Positions 37,385 to 46,552 of a DNA stretch of 64,000 nt are shown here, piece by piece; position 1 is the stretch's first letter, and the number at the start of each line of letters is the position of its first letter. The position numbers and the translations under genes are program-made. The notes under the pieces were generated by a model that was not told where the DNA came from, made no database searches, and saw nothing but the letters and a program-made list of their open reading frames with translations. This DNA is from Streptococcus pantholopis (GTDB taxonomy: Bacteria; Bacillota; Bacilli; Lactobacillales; Streptococcaceae), in NCBI RefSeq assembly GCF_001642085.1, contig NZ_CP014699.1, forward strand, positions 1,488,001 to 1,552,000, in the 5' to 3' direction.

Positions 37385-37420
37385 TATAAAGGCCAAGAGT
37401 TGCAACTCTTGGCCTTTATA
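37385..37420. terminator. 36-bp perfect palindrome
   Basis: Two 18-base arms (TATAAAGGCCAAGAGTTG and its complement) meet without a loop. It may act as a bidirectional terminator for the collagen adhesin gene, whose stop is 110 nt away. The remainder up to 37530 holds nothing else clear. Confidence 0.55.
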
Positions 37421-37530
37421 GGTTAGCAGACACTAATTTACTGAATCAGAGGCTGCTTATTTAACTCAAAAATAACTGTTCTATAGCTGCCTTTTTAAAA
37501 GACAGTACCATTACCAGTTGCTGCTAATGC

Positions 37531-38976
37531 TTAGGAGGCTCTTTTAGAACAGATAAAGAGCAATCCTGTTGCGGAAAGTACAGTAACACCTGTTAAAATA
37601 ACAACTATATTCTCCTGCTCACCTGTACTGGGCAGTTTTTTCTTACGCTTGCCGCCCTTATCTGCATTTGTACTTGTAACTGGGACAGGCGCTGTGCTAG
37701 TGCTCGATTCTTGGCTGCCAGCAGGCGAAGCTGTGGTGGTTGTCGTAGGAGTAGTTGTTGGCCTACTGCTTGATGTTCCCCTAGTAGAACTTGTTGGATT
37801 TTCCTCAGCGGTAGTGGTTGGTGAAGTTACCGCTGTTGTTGCTGGACTTTCTGTCGTTGTGGCCTTGCTAGTTGGAGTTATAGTAGTTGTCGCACTTTCT
37901 GTTATCGTTGACGCTGCAGTAGTAGGGCTTTCTGTCGTTGTGGCTGTGGGTACTTCTGTTATTGTTATTTCTGTTGATATAACAGTTGTAAGTTTATCAC
38001 CATCAGCTCCCCCATCAGCTGCTACATTGGCAACTGTATAGTTAAATGATTCACCTCTAACGGCGTCTTTCCCATTTTCCTTATACCAAGCTTTACTGTG
38101 ATTTTCGAAAACCCTCTGTTCAGGATTATCCACTTTAGTCAAATACATAATACTGATACTGTTCAAAGAAACCCAGCCGCTTGGAACAGCAAGAGTTATT
38201 GTACCAGCTGCTGCATCAGCGGAAATAGCGGCACCAGCAAAATCATTAGAAAAATCGTTCAGAGCATCTGGGCCAGAATACACTGCATTCCGCAAGCCAG
38301 TTACTGTAATATAAAAACTGTCCATATCAAGGGTCTGACCTGATTGAATCTGATCTTCAATCCGAACATCATCATCAGCATAGACATTGCCGTTATTTAT
38401 ATTAAGAAACCAGCGGACGTGTTCTGTGTCATTTGGCTGCATATCTCCAGTTTTATAATAGAAAACACTGCCGATCCCCGTAGCCCCTTTTTTAACGGTT
38501 ACACTGGCTGTTTCCCCACCGCTCGAGAGAGTAAAAGAAGCAGAATGTTCATCGCTGGTTTGTGTTAAGTTGCGGCCTTGGATTTCAAATTCACCCCAGC
38601 CAGTAATATTTTGCAAAGCACTGACACCCTCATTAAAAGTAACAGTTGCCTGACCATCGCTGATTACCAAATCGCCAACATATGTTTCTTGGATGGTCAG
38701 TCTGACTGTCTTGTTGAAGCCAGAGCCATAAACCGTTCCGGAATTTTGCCATGCTACCTCGATAGTATCGCCTGACTTTATTTTTTGAGAATGCTCATCA
38801 AAAGTAAATCTGACCTTTGTTTTTCCGCCATCATTGATTTCGGCTGGCGATACTGTTAAAGAAGTGACATTGGAGCTGACATCAGAAGCATGGACTGTCC
38901 CTCCTAAAGAAAAGAGCGCTGTGATAAATACAAACGTCATAAAGAAATATATAGAGAATGCTGTCATTTTTTTCAT
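37531..38976 (-). CDS. LPXTG-anchored collagen-binding adhesin, Cnm/Cbm-like
   Basis: 481 residues. A signal peptide (about 1-30, ending VHA) is followed by two Ig-like collagen-binding subdomains: 31-170 with SGDTIEVAWQNSGTVYGSGF and 170-320 with HVRWFLNINNGNVYADDDVR. This is the N1-N2 collagen-hug arrangement of Cna-type adhesins. Residues about 335-435 are a Thr/Ser/Pro-rich stalk. The end is LPSTGEQ, a hydrophobic span and CSKRAS for sortase anchoring. The order and stalk composition resemble Cnm of S. mutans. The ribosome-binding site AGGAGG sits 12 bases from the ATG; a TTG nine bases upstream in frame is an alternative start. A promoter lies in the AT-rich 38977-39130. Confidence 0.87.
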   Translation of the reverse strand: MKKMTAFSIYFFMTFVFITALFSLGGTVHASDVSSNVTSLTVSPAEINDGGKTKVRFTFDEHSQKIKSGDTIEVAWQNSGTVYGSGFNKTVRLTIQETYVGDLVISDGQATVTFNEGVSALQNITGWGEFEIQGRNLTQTSDEHSASFTLSSGGETASVTVKKGATGIGSVFYYKTGDMQPNDTEHVRWFLNINNGNVYADDDVRIEDQIQSGQTLDMDSFYITVTGLRNAVYSGPDALNDFSNDFAGAAISADAAAGTITLAVPSGWVSLNSISIMYLTKVDNPEQRVFENHSKAWYKENGKDAVRGESFNYTVANVAADGGADGDKLTTVISTEITITEVPTATTTESPTTAASTITESATTTITPTSKATTTESPATTAVTSPTTTAEENPTSSTRGTSSSRPTTTPTTTTTASPAGSQESSTSTAPVPVTSTNADKGGKRKKKLPSTGEQENIVVILTGVTVLSATGLLFICSKRAS

Positions 38977-39225
38977 TTTTTCAATAAACCTCCTAGATTA
39001 GCAGACTCACTTAGCAAGCTGCTGCTGAAAATTATAAGGGCGATATTGTTAAAAATTCAAATATCATAACCTTATTATAATCTTCTATATACAGTATAGC
39101 ATATTACTGCATTGATGTAATCTGTTTTTTATACCATTTAAAAATGACAGCCTATTTATAAACTGAAATTAGTTGCTCTTGTCGGTGTGGTATCCTGACA
39201 GGGACAGATAGCACAGTGCCGTACA

Positions 39226-39272
39226 AAAAAGCTTAAAACCAATTGTTTATAAAATTTGGTTTTAAGCTTTTT
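39226..39272. terminator. Bidirectional terminator downstream of nagA
   Basis: AAAAAGCTTAAAACCAA (39226-39242) pairs fully with 39256-39272 in a 17-bp stem. It ends nagA (stop 39398). The interval 38977-39225 holds the adhesin promoter region and no gene. Confidence 0.75.
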
Positions 39273-39397
39273 CTATTTTTCTTAATCTTATGTCAAACTT
39301 CTGCTTCTTAATTGATACAGCAGATACCAAGCTCTAGCATGTCTGTTTAGCTGATTTTTTCTTTGAAGATAGGGTATTTCTTTCGCCATGCTGTCAA

Positions 39398-40546
39398 CTA
39401 AGCCTGATAAACTTTTTTGCCATCCAGATAAGTCGCTGCTAAGTTCAGCTCCGGATCTAAAACAATAAAGTCGGCTGCAAGGCCTTCCTTAATTTGGCCG
39501 CAAACATCATCAATCCCTACTGATACAGCAGGAACAAAGCTGGCCATCTTAACAGCTTCTTCTGCTGTCGCAAGCCCCCAGTTGACGACATTTTTCAAAC
39601 CATCTTTCAGTTTTAAAATCGAACCGGCCAGACTGCCGCTGTCCTTCAGGCGCGCTGTCCCGTCAGATACGGTTACCGCATATTCACCGAGCCTGTAATC
39701 ACCGTCTGCACAGCCGCCAGCACTCATGCAGTCTGTAATCAAGGCGATGCGGCTGTGTGTTTTTTGCTGCATTAAAATATCACAGGCTACTGGTGACACA
39801 TGCTGCCCATCACAAATCAACTCCGCATAAGTATTTGGAATGTTGTAAACTGCACCTACCATACCAGGTTCACGGTGATTAAGTCCGCGCATTCCGTTAT
39901 AGGCATGCACCCAGACTGAAGCACCGGCCTCCACGGCTGTTTGGGCTTCTTTATAAGTTGCATTGGAATGCCCGAGAGCTACTGTCACACCCTGAGCAGT
40001 CAAAGCAGAGACAAACTTCGCAGCACCTTTGCGTTCCGGGGCTATGGCAATTTTCTTAATAAGCCCGCCTGCTGCCTCCTGCCATGCCGTAAATTCTTCA
40101 AGGCTGGGATCTTTCATATAAGATGGGTTTTGAGCCCCCTTGTATTTTTCTGTAAAGTATGGGCCCTCAAAATAAATACCGCGGATTTTTGCACCTGTCA
40201 CTTCCGGAGCTGCCGATGCCACTGTCTTAGACACATCCCTCAGTCGTTCGAAGGAGGAGGTCAAAGTCGTTGGAAGAAAAGAAGTGACACCTGTTGACAG
40301 AAGCTCCTGGCTCATGATTTTGATGCCTTCAGCCGAGTTATCCATAACATCGTGTCCGCCATAGCCATGAATGTGGGTGTCCACAAGCCCGGGAGCAATG
40401 CGATAACCTGAACAGTCAATCACATCCGCACCCTCAGGGAGAACAGGCTGCCACTGACCAAAAACACCGTCATTGATTTCTAAATAACCGCCGGTTTTTG
40501 TTTCTTCTGGGTAATAAAATAAATCTGCTTTGAGAAAAGTTGTCAT
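39398..40546 (-). CDS. nagA: N-acetylglucosamine-6-phosphate deacetylase
   Basis: 382 residues from the ATG at 40546 (MTTFLKADLFYYPEETKTGG), with GGAGG eight bases upstream. Metal-binding PGLVDTHIHGYGGHDVMD, EGPY, HSNATY, HAYNGM and the catalytic ITDCMSAGG are all present. It converts GlcNAc-6-P to glucosamine-6-P and acetate. The promoter has a GntR-type operator (TGGTACATACCA) between its -35 and -10, matching a site at the nearby GntR gene, so repression by that regulator is likely. Confidence 0.95.
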   Translation of the reverse strand: MTTFLKADLFYYPEETKTGGYLEINDGVFGQWQPVLPEGADVIDCSGYRIAPGLVDTHIHGYGGHDVMDNSAEGIKIMSQELLSTGVTSFLPTTLTSSFERLRDVSKTVASAAPEVTGAKIRGIYFEGPYFTEKYKGAQNPSYMKDPSLEEFTAWQEAAGGLIKKIAIAPERKGAAKFVSALTAQGVTVALGHSNATYKEAQTAVEAGASVWVHAYNGMRGLNHREPGMVGAVYNIPNTYAELICDGQHVSPVACDILMQQKTHSRIALITDCMSAGGCADGDYRLGEYAVTVSDGTARLKDSGSLAGSILKLKDGLKNVVNWGLATAEEAVKMASFVPAVSVGIDDVCGQIKEGLAADFIVLDPELNLAATYLDGKKVYQA

Positions 40547-40594
40547 TATAAAATCCTCCGATTCGTCATTTCTAGTATACACCCCTTAAATTCT

Positions 40595-40623
40595 ATCATA
40601 AATGGTACATACCAAAAAAGCAA
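40595..40623 (-). promoter_or_regulatory. nagA promoter with dre-like operator in its spacer
   Basis: Minus strand: TTGCTT (40623-40618), 17 nt, TATGAT (40600-40595). The palindrome TGGTATGTACCA (40614-40603) fills the spacer. TGGT-N4-ACCA is the core of NagR/DasR/YvoA-type GntR sites. Confidence 0.75.
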
Positions 40624-40660
40624 CCATTTTGGTTACTTTTGGAATAAAATTTGAAAAAGA

Positions 40661-41065
40661 TCAATCCTCTTCTTCCTTATCAAGTGAAAGAAGCAAATCA
40701 TTAACACAGAGGGTATTCTCTCTCGCAAACTCCACAAGATTCACATCTTCACCGACCAGTTGGCCGTTCATAAAACCAATAACCATTGGCATATTCATGC
40801 CGGCATAGAGTTCAAATTGACGACCTTCCATCAAGAGACGGGACAGCACATTGCAGGGAGTTCCGCCCATCAAATCAGCAAGAACAATATAATTGTCCAA
40901 ACTTTCAGCTATTTCTAAAAATTTATCCTTAAATTCTTCTGTCCCCTCCCATTCATATAGTCCGACAGCATGAATTTTTTCCTGCGGTCCCATAATCATT
41001 TCAACGCTTTTCTTTAGTTCTTCACAAAAAGCGCCGTGACTGACTAAAATTAAATCTTTTGCCAT
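40661..41065 (-). CDS. PTS mannose-family EIIA component
   Basis: 134 residues from the ATG at 41065 (MAKDLILVSHGAFCEELKKS). The phospho-acceptor His is in VSHGAFC. ADLMGGTPCNVLSRLL and YAGMNMPMVIGF are typical of ManX/AgaF-type EIIA. It accepts phosphate from HPr and passes it to EIIB, but no EIIB or EIIC gene is present. It follows the shortened EIID gene by 13 bp. Confidence 0.88.
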   Translation of the reverse strand: MAKDLILVSHGAFCEELKKSVEMIMGPQEKIHAVGLYEWEGTEEFKDKFLEIAESLDNYIVLADLMGGTPCNVLSRLLMEGRQFELYAGMNMPMVIGFMNGQLVGEDVNLVEFARENTLCVNDLLLSLDKEEED

Positions 41066-41078
41066 AAACATTTACCTG

Positions 41079-41753
41079 CTAAACACCAAGAATACCAAAG
41101 TATGCCATCACAAGCGCAAAGGAAATAATGATTAAGATAGCTTTTGTTGATGTCATACCTTTACGTCCAAGCAGCCAGAAGACTGCACCAGTAAAGAGCG
41201 CAGGGACAAGACGCGGGAAGATTTGATCAAAAAGGCCCTGAATATCAATCACCTTGTCCCCGATTGAAGGAGCCGCAGTAAATTGGAAATTAATCATTGT
41301 GGCAATCAGAGCGCCGACCATAAAAACACCCATAACCGAAGCTGCCTCAACCAGTGATGTTAATTTATCACGCATGGTTGTTACCAGTTTTGTTCCTTCA
41401 CGGTAAGCAATCTCAAGTTGTTTCCAGCGGAAGATATTGATTAAAAAAGTGACCCCTACCCATAAGAAAATACCTAAAGGATTGCCGTTCATTGCCAGAG
41501 AAGCAGCAATAGAACCCATAATCGCCGGAACAAGTGAAGCAAATACAGAATCCCCAATTGGTGCAAAAGGTCCCATCAAACCGGCTTTAACACCATTAAC
41601 AGCATCTTTGGCCGCTATTCCTTCGTTCTCTTCAAGTGCCAAATCGATCCCTGTGATAATCGTATGAAAAAAGTTTTCTGGCTGCTGCTTAATTTCTCTG
41701 GCTGTTGTCTCTGCACCAAGTTTTTCAAGTTTTTCTACTGAAAGATTAAACAT
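41079..41753 (-). CDS. PTS mannose-family EIID component, N-terminally short
   Basis: 224 residues from the ATG at 41753 (MFNLSVEKLEKLGAETTARE) with GGAGG eight bases upstream. The core GLMGPFAPIGDSVFASLVPA, the IFLWVGVTFLINIFRW segment and the C-terminal membrane span are typical EIID. Family members usually have 270-300 residues and a longer head (NYERMQ.. region), so 50-70 residues are lacking. The usual EIIB and EIIC genes are missing and the GntR gene lies directly upstream. The transporter has therefore probably been inactivated by a deletion that removed EIIB, EIIC and the head of EIID. Confidence 0.82.
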   Translation of the reverse strand: MFNLSVEKLEKLGAETTAREIKQQPENFFHTIITGIDLALEENEGIAAKDAVNGVKAGLMGPFAPIGDSVFASLVPAIMGSIAASLAMNGNPLGIFLWVGVTFLINIFRWKQLEIAYREGTKLVTTMRDKLTSLVEAASVMGVFMVGALIATMINFQFTAAPSIGDKVIDIQGLFDQIFPRLVPALFTGAVFWLLGRKGMTSTKAILIIISFALVMAYFGILGV

Positions 41754-41857
41754 TTTTTCTTCCTCCGCTATGTTATTTTTAGTTAGAAAACGCACAACAA
41801 GAGAGGTCAAAAATGTTTTGGCTATAAAACTCCACCAAAGACAGTCTGTCCTTGATT

Positions 41858-42589
41858 TTAAGGGGAAGGATAGTGGGTAATATGGTAATGAAACTGATCT
41901 GCACGAGCTATACTGAAGGTGAATTCAATAATCCTATTTTTATCATTGAATGTTTTACGAATCATATGCAAAACGGGATCGCCCTTTTTGATGCCCAAAA
42001 GCTTTGCCTCATAATCCAAGGCAACACTGGCATAGAATTCTTCCTCAGCCTGCCGAACAGACTGACCGTAATCTTCTGAAAAAATATCATAAAGGGGCTT
42101 CTTCAGCAATGATTTTTTTGTCAACGTTGCAAAGTCGCTGCAGGGAACATAAGTTCGCTCAAACATCAGAGGGCTGCCATCAGCTTTTCTCAGCCGTTCA
42201 AATTCAAAAACGTCTGTACCTTCTTCTAAATTTAAATAATTAGACAGGTACGGCGTTACCTGCATTTTTTCAAAAGATAAGATATCTGTCTGAGGTTTTT
42301 TCCCCAGCTGTTTCATATGTTCGGTAAAACTGTAGGCTGCCGCCAAATCTGTAGGCGGTGTTTTTATACCCGAAACATAGGTTCCCTTACCTTGCTTCTT
42401 ATAAATAAGCCCCCTTGTCTCCAATTCCTTAAGGGCCTGCCGCACGGTTATACGGCTAACGCCGTGCGCTACGCTAAGCTCCCGTTCAGAAAGAAGTTTG
42501 TCGTTAGGTGACATTGTCCCTCTTATTTCAAGTTCCAAGGCGTCAACCAACTGCAGATAAAGAGGCTGCTCACTTTTCGACGATTTCAT
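41858..42589 (-). CDS. GntR/HutC-family regulator (NagR-like)
   Basis: 243 residues. The winged-helix N terminus has PNDKLLSERELSVAHGVSRI then TVRQALKELETRGLIYKKQG, and the UTRA effector domain ends HMIRKTFNDKNRIIEFTFSI. The length and UTRA domain fit NagR/YvoA-type sensors of amino-sugar phosphates. A palindrome TGGTTATAACCA just upstream and a matching site in the nagA promoter suggest it represses both itself and nagA. Confidence 0.88.
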   Translation of the reverse strand: MKSSKSEQPLYLQLVDALELEIRGTMSPNDKLLSERELSVAHGVSRITVRQALKELETRGLIYKKQGKGTYVSGIKTPPTDLAAAYSFTEHMKQLGKKPQTDILSFEKMQVTPYLSNYLNLEEGTDVFEFERLRKADGSPLMFERTYVPCSDFATLTKKSLLKKPLYDIFSEDYGQSVRQAEEEFYASVALDYEAKLLGIKKGDPVLHMIRKTFNDKNRIIEFTFSIARADQFHYHITHYPSP

Positions 42590-42604
42590 CCCATCCCCCT
42601 GTTC

Positions 42605-42616
42605 TGGTTATAACCA
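42605..42616 (-). promoter_or_regulatory. dre-like operator of the GntR gene
   Basis: TGGTTATAACCA, a perfect 12-bp palindrome between the promoter (TTGACA near 42658) and the ATG at 42589. It shares TGGT-N4-ACCA with the nagA site. Confidence 0.65.
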
Positions 42617-42697
42617 TTTATAGTTTATTATATTATTTCTGACTTGTCAAATTCATTTCCCAACAAAACAAAAAGTCTTCAAAAAAGGGGCAGTTAT

Positions 42698-43226
42698 GAA
42701 TGGAACACGGCCTAAAATCTTTGTAAAAAAGAGGGGCCTCTTTAAGTGCTGACTTCACGGTTAGCCAGCCGTAGACGTCTGAAAGCTTTGCAGTCTTATC
42801 AGCCTGCCGCACCTTTCTAGTCGTCTTGACAGGGGGCCGCCTACGAAATCATAGATTTCTGGCTTACCGCCAGCCGTAGACGTCTGAAAGCTTTGCAGTC
42901 TTATCAGTCTGCCGCACCTTTCTAGTCGTCTTGACAGGGGGGCCGCCTACGAAATCATAGATTTCTGGCTTACCGCCAGCCGTAGACGTCTGAAAGCTTT
43001 GCAGTCTTATCAGCCTGCCGCACCTTTCTAGTCGTCTTGACAGGGGGGCGCCTACGAAATCATAGATTTCTGGCTTACCGCCAGCCGTAGACGTCTGAAA
43101 GCTTTGCAGTCTTATCAGCCTGCCGCACCTTTCTAGTCGTCTTGACAGGGGGGCCGCCTACGAAATCATAGATTTCTGGCTTACCGCCATTTTCACGCGG
43201 ATTTTTATACGGCCTTTGTATCTTAA
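42698..43226 (-). repeat. BOX-like repeat, inverted, with four tandem 105-106-bp modules
   Basis: Begins GGAACACGGCCTAAAATC and ends CGCGGATTTTTATACGGCCTT then TGTATCTT, so its outer ends pair (AAAATC with GGATTTT). Four central modules begin (TAGACGTCTGAAAGC) at 42771, 42877, 42983 and 43088. Each is the reverse complement of the 105-bp module seen at 18171-18485. Neighbouring units are almost identical, so recent unequal exchange or slippage is likely. Confidence 0.87.
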
Positions 43227-43244
43227 TCCTCAGAGTTGTGGAAA

Positions 43245-43285
43245 AAATAAAGCTGGACAGACCCGCCGCCTGTTCAGCTTTATTT
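43245..43285 (-). terminator. Terminator of the HcrB-like gene
   Basis: AAATAAAGCTG (43245-43255) pairs with CAGCTTTATTT (43275-43285), extended inward by ACAG/CTGT, 45 nt after the stop at 43330. Confidence 0.7.
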
Positions 43286-43329
43286 AATATATAAGTGATA
43301 ACTGCTGTTTTTATTTCTCACAGTTTGTA

Positions 43330-45741
43330 TCAGCAGTGCTCCGCTATTGCAGTTTGACCGGCAATACGGCCAAATGTGAAGATATCGGCCAATGAATTGC
43401 CGCCCAGCCTATTGCCAGCATGCAGACCGCCTGCAACTTCCCCAGCAGCATACAAACCGGAAATCACTCCCCCGTCTTCATTGATAACATGCGTTTGAGT
43501 ATCAATTTTGAGACCGCCCATTGTATGGTGAACAGCCGGTTTACGCGGTGTTGCATAAAACGGCGCTCTTTCAACTTTAAAGTCAAAACCGCCTTTATTA
43601 AATTCCGGATCATAACCAGCATCAACATACGAATTATAATTAGTGATAGTCTCAACAAAGACTGCAGGATCAACCCCAATCTGCTCAGCCAACTCTTCTA
43701 AGCTATCAGCCCGGTAAAGTGTTCCAGCCGCAACCTGTGCTTCAATCTTTTCATCACTGGTATTATAGGCCGTGCCTTTAATATTTTCGTCAGCAATCAG
43801 ATAGAAAAGTCCGCCGTTATCAATAGCAGCCTGCGACAGTTTATCCCTGCTGCCGTATTCGTCCACAAAACGTTTGCCTTGGCTGTTAACCATCACGAAA
43901 TTGGCCGGCGGAACCTGAAGGCCTGAGAAGAGCGCTCCTGTTTCCGGATCAGATACAGGCATCATCTGGGTAAAGCCCATACCGACAAGGTCTGCTCCGA
44001 CACTTTGCCCCAAAACAATACCATCACCAGTAATAGCAGGTGAATTTGAAGTCTTGATATCATCATCAATCTTAGTCCAGTAGGTATTGTACTTTTGCAG
44101 CATTTTAGTATTAGCACCGAAACCGCCGGAGGCAAGGACAACAGCCTTGGCATGAATCGTGATTGTCTGACCGTTGCGTCCGGTCGCAATCACGCCTTTG
44201 ACCTGGCCGTCTTCAACAATCAATTCCTTAACCGGACTGTCAGTCAAGACAGTTGCTCCTTTTTCCTTGACATACTCTCCTAAAACCGAAATAAAGGCAT
44301 AACCCATTGGAACCTTTGGTTTATGTCCCCGGCGCCATAGGGCACCGACAGGCATGGTCACTTCATCACGGTCAAATTCGACACCGACTTCTTCCAGCCA
44401 CTGTACAGACTCTAAAGCCCGTTCGGTTAAAATTTTAATTAAATCATAATTCCCGTGAATTTCTTTCCCATTAAGGTCCTTGCGTTTTCCGCCGATATAG
44501 GTTTGAATACGGTAGAGGAGCTTAGAATCAAAGAGGTAAGCAGGATCTTTGAGATAAGCTTCCAATTCTGCTTTCAGCATCCGAAAATCATCTAAAAATT
44601 CGGGATCAATCGTTGCTTCATCTAGATCATGCAGTTCCTGCAGATTATGAGCCTCACCGGGATTAGCTGGGAAGGTGTTCTGCCATTCAGGCCAAGGAGC
44701 ATTGATCGGTCCCCCCGCACGTACGGTGTTACCGCCTAGGGCAGGAAATTTCTCGACCAAAATAACGTCATGTCCCTGCTGTAAAACAGTAGCGGTTGCT
44801 GCAAGGCCGGCGCCGCCTCCCCCAACGACAACGATGTCAGTTTGGTACTCTTTATCCTGTGTATCAAGGGCGGACGGTGCTTTAGAGCGTTTACGCAGAA
44901 CATCTGGATTAGCGCCTGCCAGTTTAATGGCACGCGCAACCCCATCTAAGACACCATTAGAAGTGACCGACGCACCAGATACAGCATCAACATTTAGGGT
45001 TTGTCCTTCAAGAATTTCATTAGGAATACGTGTGAAAACGATATCGGCGATTCCCGAAGATTCTCCTGATGAATCAATGTCAATCGCCTCAATCTTTTCT
45101 TCAGACAGAGTAACAGACATGGGCAGTTTTCCGTTGTGGCCTTCAGTTGTTACCTGATATGTTCCTGGCTCAAAGCGGACTTCTTCTGGCAGATTAAGCT
45201 GATTAGCTACATCAACAAAACGCAGGAAACGGAAAAAACACGAATCAAGAAAGTCAACCGTTCCTTCATCTTTAAGGCTGCCATCTTCCGTAAAGGCATG
45301 ATGAGCCCGTCCCAGTAAAAATTCACTGCCCGGCATGACTGTTGCATTAACCCCCGGAGCATCAAGGACTTGCCGTAAATGAAGCTGAGCACGTGATGAA
45401 CCTTGAATATCGTAAGAAGCTCCGACGATCATAACGGGTTTACCGTCAAAAGGATGGATATTAAAAGACAGCCATTCCAATAAACTATTTAAACTGGAAG
45501 GAATCGTGTGATTATGCTCAGGTGTAGCAATAATGACCCCGTCAGCCTCACTGATTTTGCTGTTAAACATCTGAATCAGTGGGGAATCGGTCTGATCATC
45601 CGTTTCATTAAACAAGGGGACATCTGCAATTTCCAGCACCTCAATCTCTGCCTTATTAGCAAAATGCTTAGCCATAAACTGCAGTAAAAGACGATTATAA
45701 GACTGCTCTGCATTTGTCCCAACAATTCCGATTAATTTCAT
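43330..45741 (-). CDS. Three-domain flavoprotein enoate reductase, HcrB-like
   Basis: 803 residues. Residues 1-180: NADPH-dependent FMN reductase fold ([35 protein letters not shown]). About 195-270: FMN_bind domain with the ApbE flavinylation motif [12 protein letters not shown]. About 300-803: FAD domain ([28 protein letters not shown]). Fumarate-reductase catalytic residues are kept: Arg in YGSRDKLS, His in VHHTMGG, Arg in GNRLGGNSL. Same-plan proteins include HcrB, the hydroxycinnamate reductase of Lactiplantibacillus, and urocanate and acrylate reductases. Likely role: NAD(P)H-driven reduction of an alpha,beta-unsaturated carboxylate. The stand-alone FMN reductase gene lies 15 bp upstream. 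Confidence 0.85.
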   Translation of the reverse strand: MKLIGIVGTNAEQSYNRLLLQFMAKHFANKAEIEVLEIADVPLFNETDDQTDSPLIQMFNSKISEADGVIIATPEHNHTIPSSLNSLLEWLSFNIHPFDGKPVMIVGASYDIQGSSRAQLHLRQVLDAPGVNATVMPGSEFLLGRAHHAFTEDGSLKDEGTVDFLDSCFFRFLRFVDVANQLNLPEEVRFEPGTYQVTTEGHNGKLPMSVTLSEEKIEAIDIDSSGESSGIADIVFTRIPNEILEGQTLNVDAVSGASVTSNGVLDGVARAIKLAGANPDVLRKRSKAPSALDTQDKEYQTDIVVVGGGGAGLAATATVLQQGHDVILVEKFPALGGNTVRAGGPINAPWPEWQNTFPANPGEAHNLQELHDLDEATIDPEFLDDFRMLKAELEAYLKDPAYLFDSKLLYRIQTYIGGKRKDLNGKEIHGNYDLIKILTERALESVQWLEEVGVEFDRDEVTMPVGALWRRGHKPKVPMGYAFISVLGEYVKEKGATVLTDSPVKELIVEDGQVKGVIATGRNGQTITIHAKAVVLASGGFGANTKMLQKYNTYWTKIDDDIKTSNSPAITGDGIVLGQSVGADLVGMGFTQMMPVSDPETGALFSGLQVPPANFVMVNSQGKRFVDEYGSRDKLSQAAIDNGGLFYLIADENIKGTAYNTSDEKIEAQVAAGTLYRADSLEELAEQIGVDPAVFVETITNYNSYVDAGYDPEFNKGGFDFKVERAPFYATPRKPAVHHTMGGLKIDTQTHVINEDGGVISGLYAAGEVAGGLHAGNRLGGNSLADIFTFGRIAGQTAIAEHC

Positions 45742-45756
45742 GTCTCTGCTTCCTTT

Positions 45757-46359
45757 CTACTCTACAGCTTCCCAGGCAAAACGTCTTTTGCGTTCTGTAT
45801 CCGCTGGTTTCACCAATTGTTTGGTTAAAGCTACAAATTCCTGAAATTCAGAAAAATGTTCTTCTAATTCTGCTACTTTTTCTGAATCGGTCAGATTGCA
45901 GTCATCATCCAGCACTTGTTCGGAATGCCCCAGAAGAAATTCCAAACCTGGCATAATACGCGCTTTCAGCTCCGGTGCATCTAAAATTTGACGCAAATGC
46001 CCTTGAGCCCGAGACGATCCCAAAGCTCCTAAAGATGCTCCGACAATCATAACAGGCTTGTTAATCAATACTCGGCTGGTATAAGCAATCCATTCTAGAG
46101 CACTGGCTAAAGGCGCAGGAATGGTGTGATCGTACTCAGGAGTTGCAATAATGACCCCATCAGCAGCTGCGATTTTTTGACTGAAGGCAGCTACAGCCTC
46201 AGGAGCTTTCTTGTCTTTGGGTTCATTAAAGGCCGGAAGCTGCTTAATCTCAAGCACTTCTATCTCTGCCTGGTTGGCAAAATGTTTGGCCATAAAGTGC
46301 AGCAGTTTTCGATTGGTTGACCGGGCCGAATTTGTCCCAACAATAGCAACTAATTTCAT
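45757..46359 (-). CDS. NADPH-dependent FMN reductase, HcrA-like
   Basis: 200 residues from the ATG at 46359 (MKLVAIVGTNSARSTNRKLL), with GAGG six bases upstream; the longer frame to 46479 crosses the promoter. The flavodoxin-like fold shows GTNSARSTNRKLL and IIATPEYDHTIPAPLASALE. It is clearly related to the N-terminal domain of the next gene product (same [16 protein letters not shown] and GSSRAQxHLRQxLDAPE stretches), so the pair arose by duplication. HcrA and HcrB form such a pair in hydroxycinnamate reduction. Its promoter faces a transporter gene. Confidence 0.87.
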   Translation of the reverse strand: MKLVAIVGTNSARSTNRKLLHFMAKHFANQAEIEVLEIKQLPAFNEPKDKKAPEAVAAFSQKIAAADGVIIATPEYDHTIPAPLASALEWIAYTSRVLINKPVMIVGASLGALGSSRAQGHLRQILDAPELKARIMPGLEFLLGHSEQVLDDDCNLTDSEKVAELEEHFSEFQEFVALTKQLVKPADTERKRRFAWEAVE

Positions 46360-46424
46360 AAAAGACCTCTTTTCTAAACGCAATAATAGCACTTCCTCGC
46401 CCTCACTATAACACAATTCCGCTT

Positions 46425-46498
46425 TTTTTGTAAGCGAAAACATAAGGAAAAGAAAGATTTTTGTAAGCGTTGACATCATTTCGAAATCTTGTTAAAAT
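46425..46498. promoter_or_regulatory. Divergent promoters sharing a repeated 12-bp operator candidate
   Basis: Rightward: TTGACA (46470-46475), 17 nt, TAAAAT (46493-46498). Leftward: TTACAA (46433-46428), 17 nt, TATAGT near 46410-46405. TTTTTGTAAGCG occurs twice as a perfect direct repeat (46425-46436, 46458-46469), each copy touching one -35. The 33-bp spacing is close to three helical turns. Confidence 0.65.
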
Positions 46499-46552
46499 AA
46501 CAGCTGAAAATACGGAATCTTAACGCTTTAAAGAAAGGACGGATTTAGGATT

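Noticed and set aside
37649..38041. A 130-codon Val-rich frame opposite the adhesin gene
   Set aside because: It is the antisense image of the Thr/Ser-rich stalk and has no ribosome-binding site.
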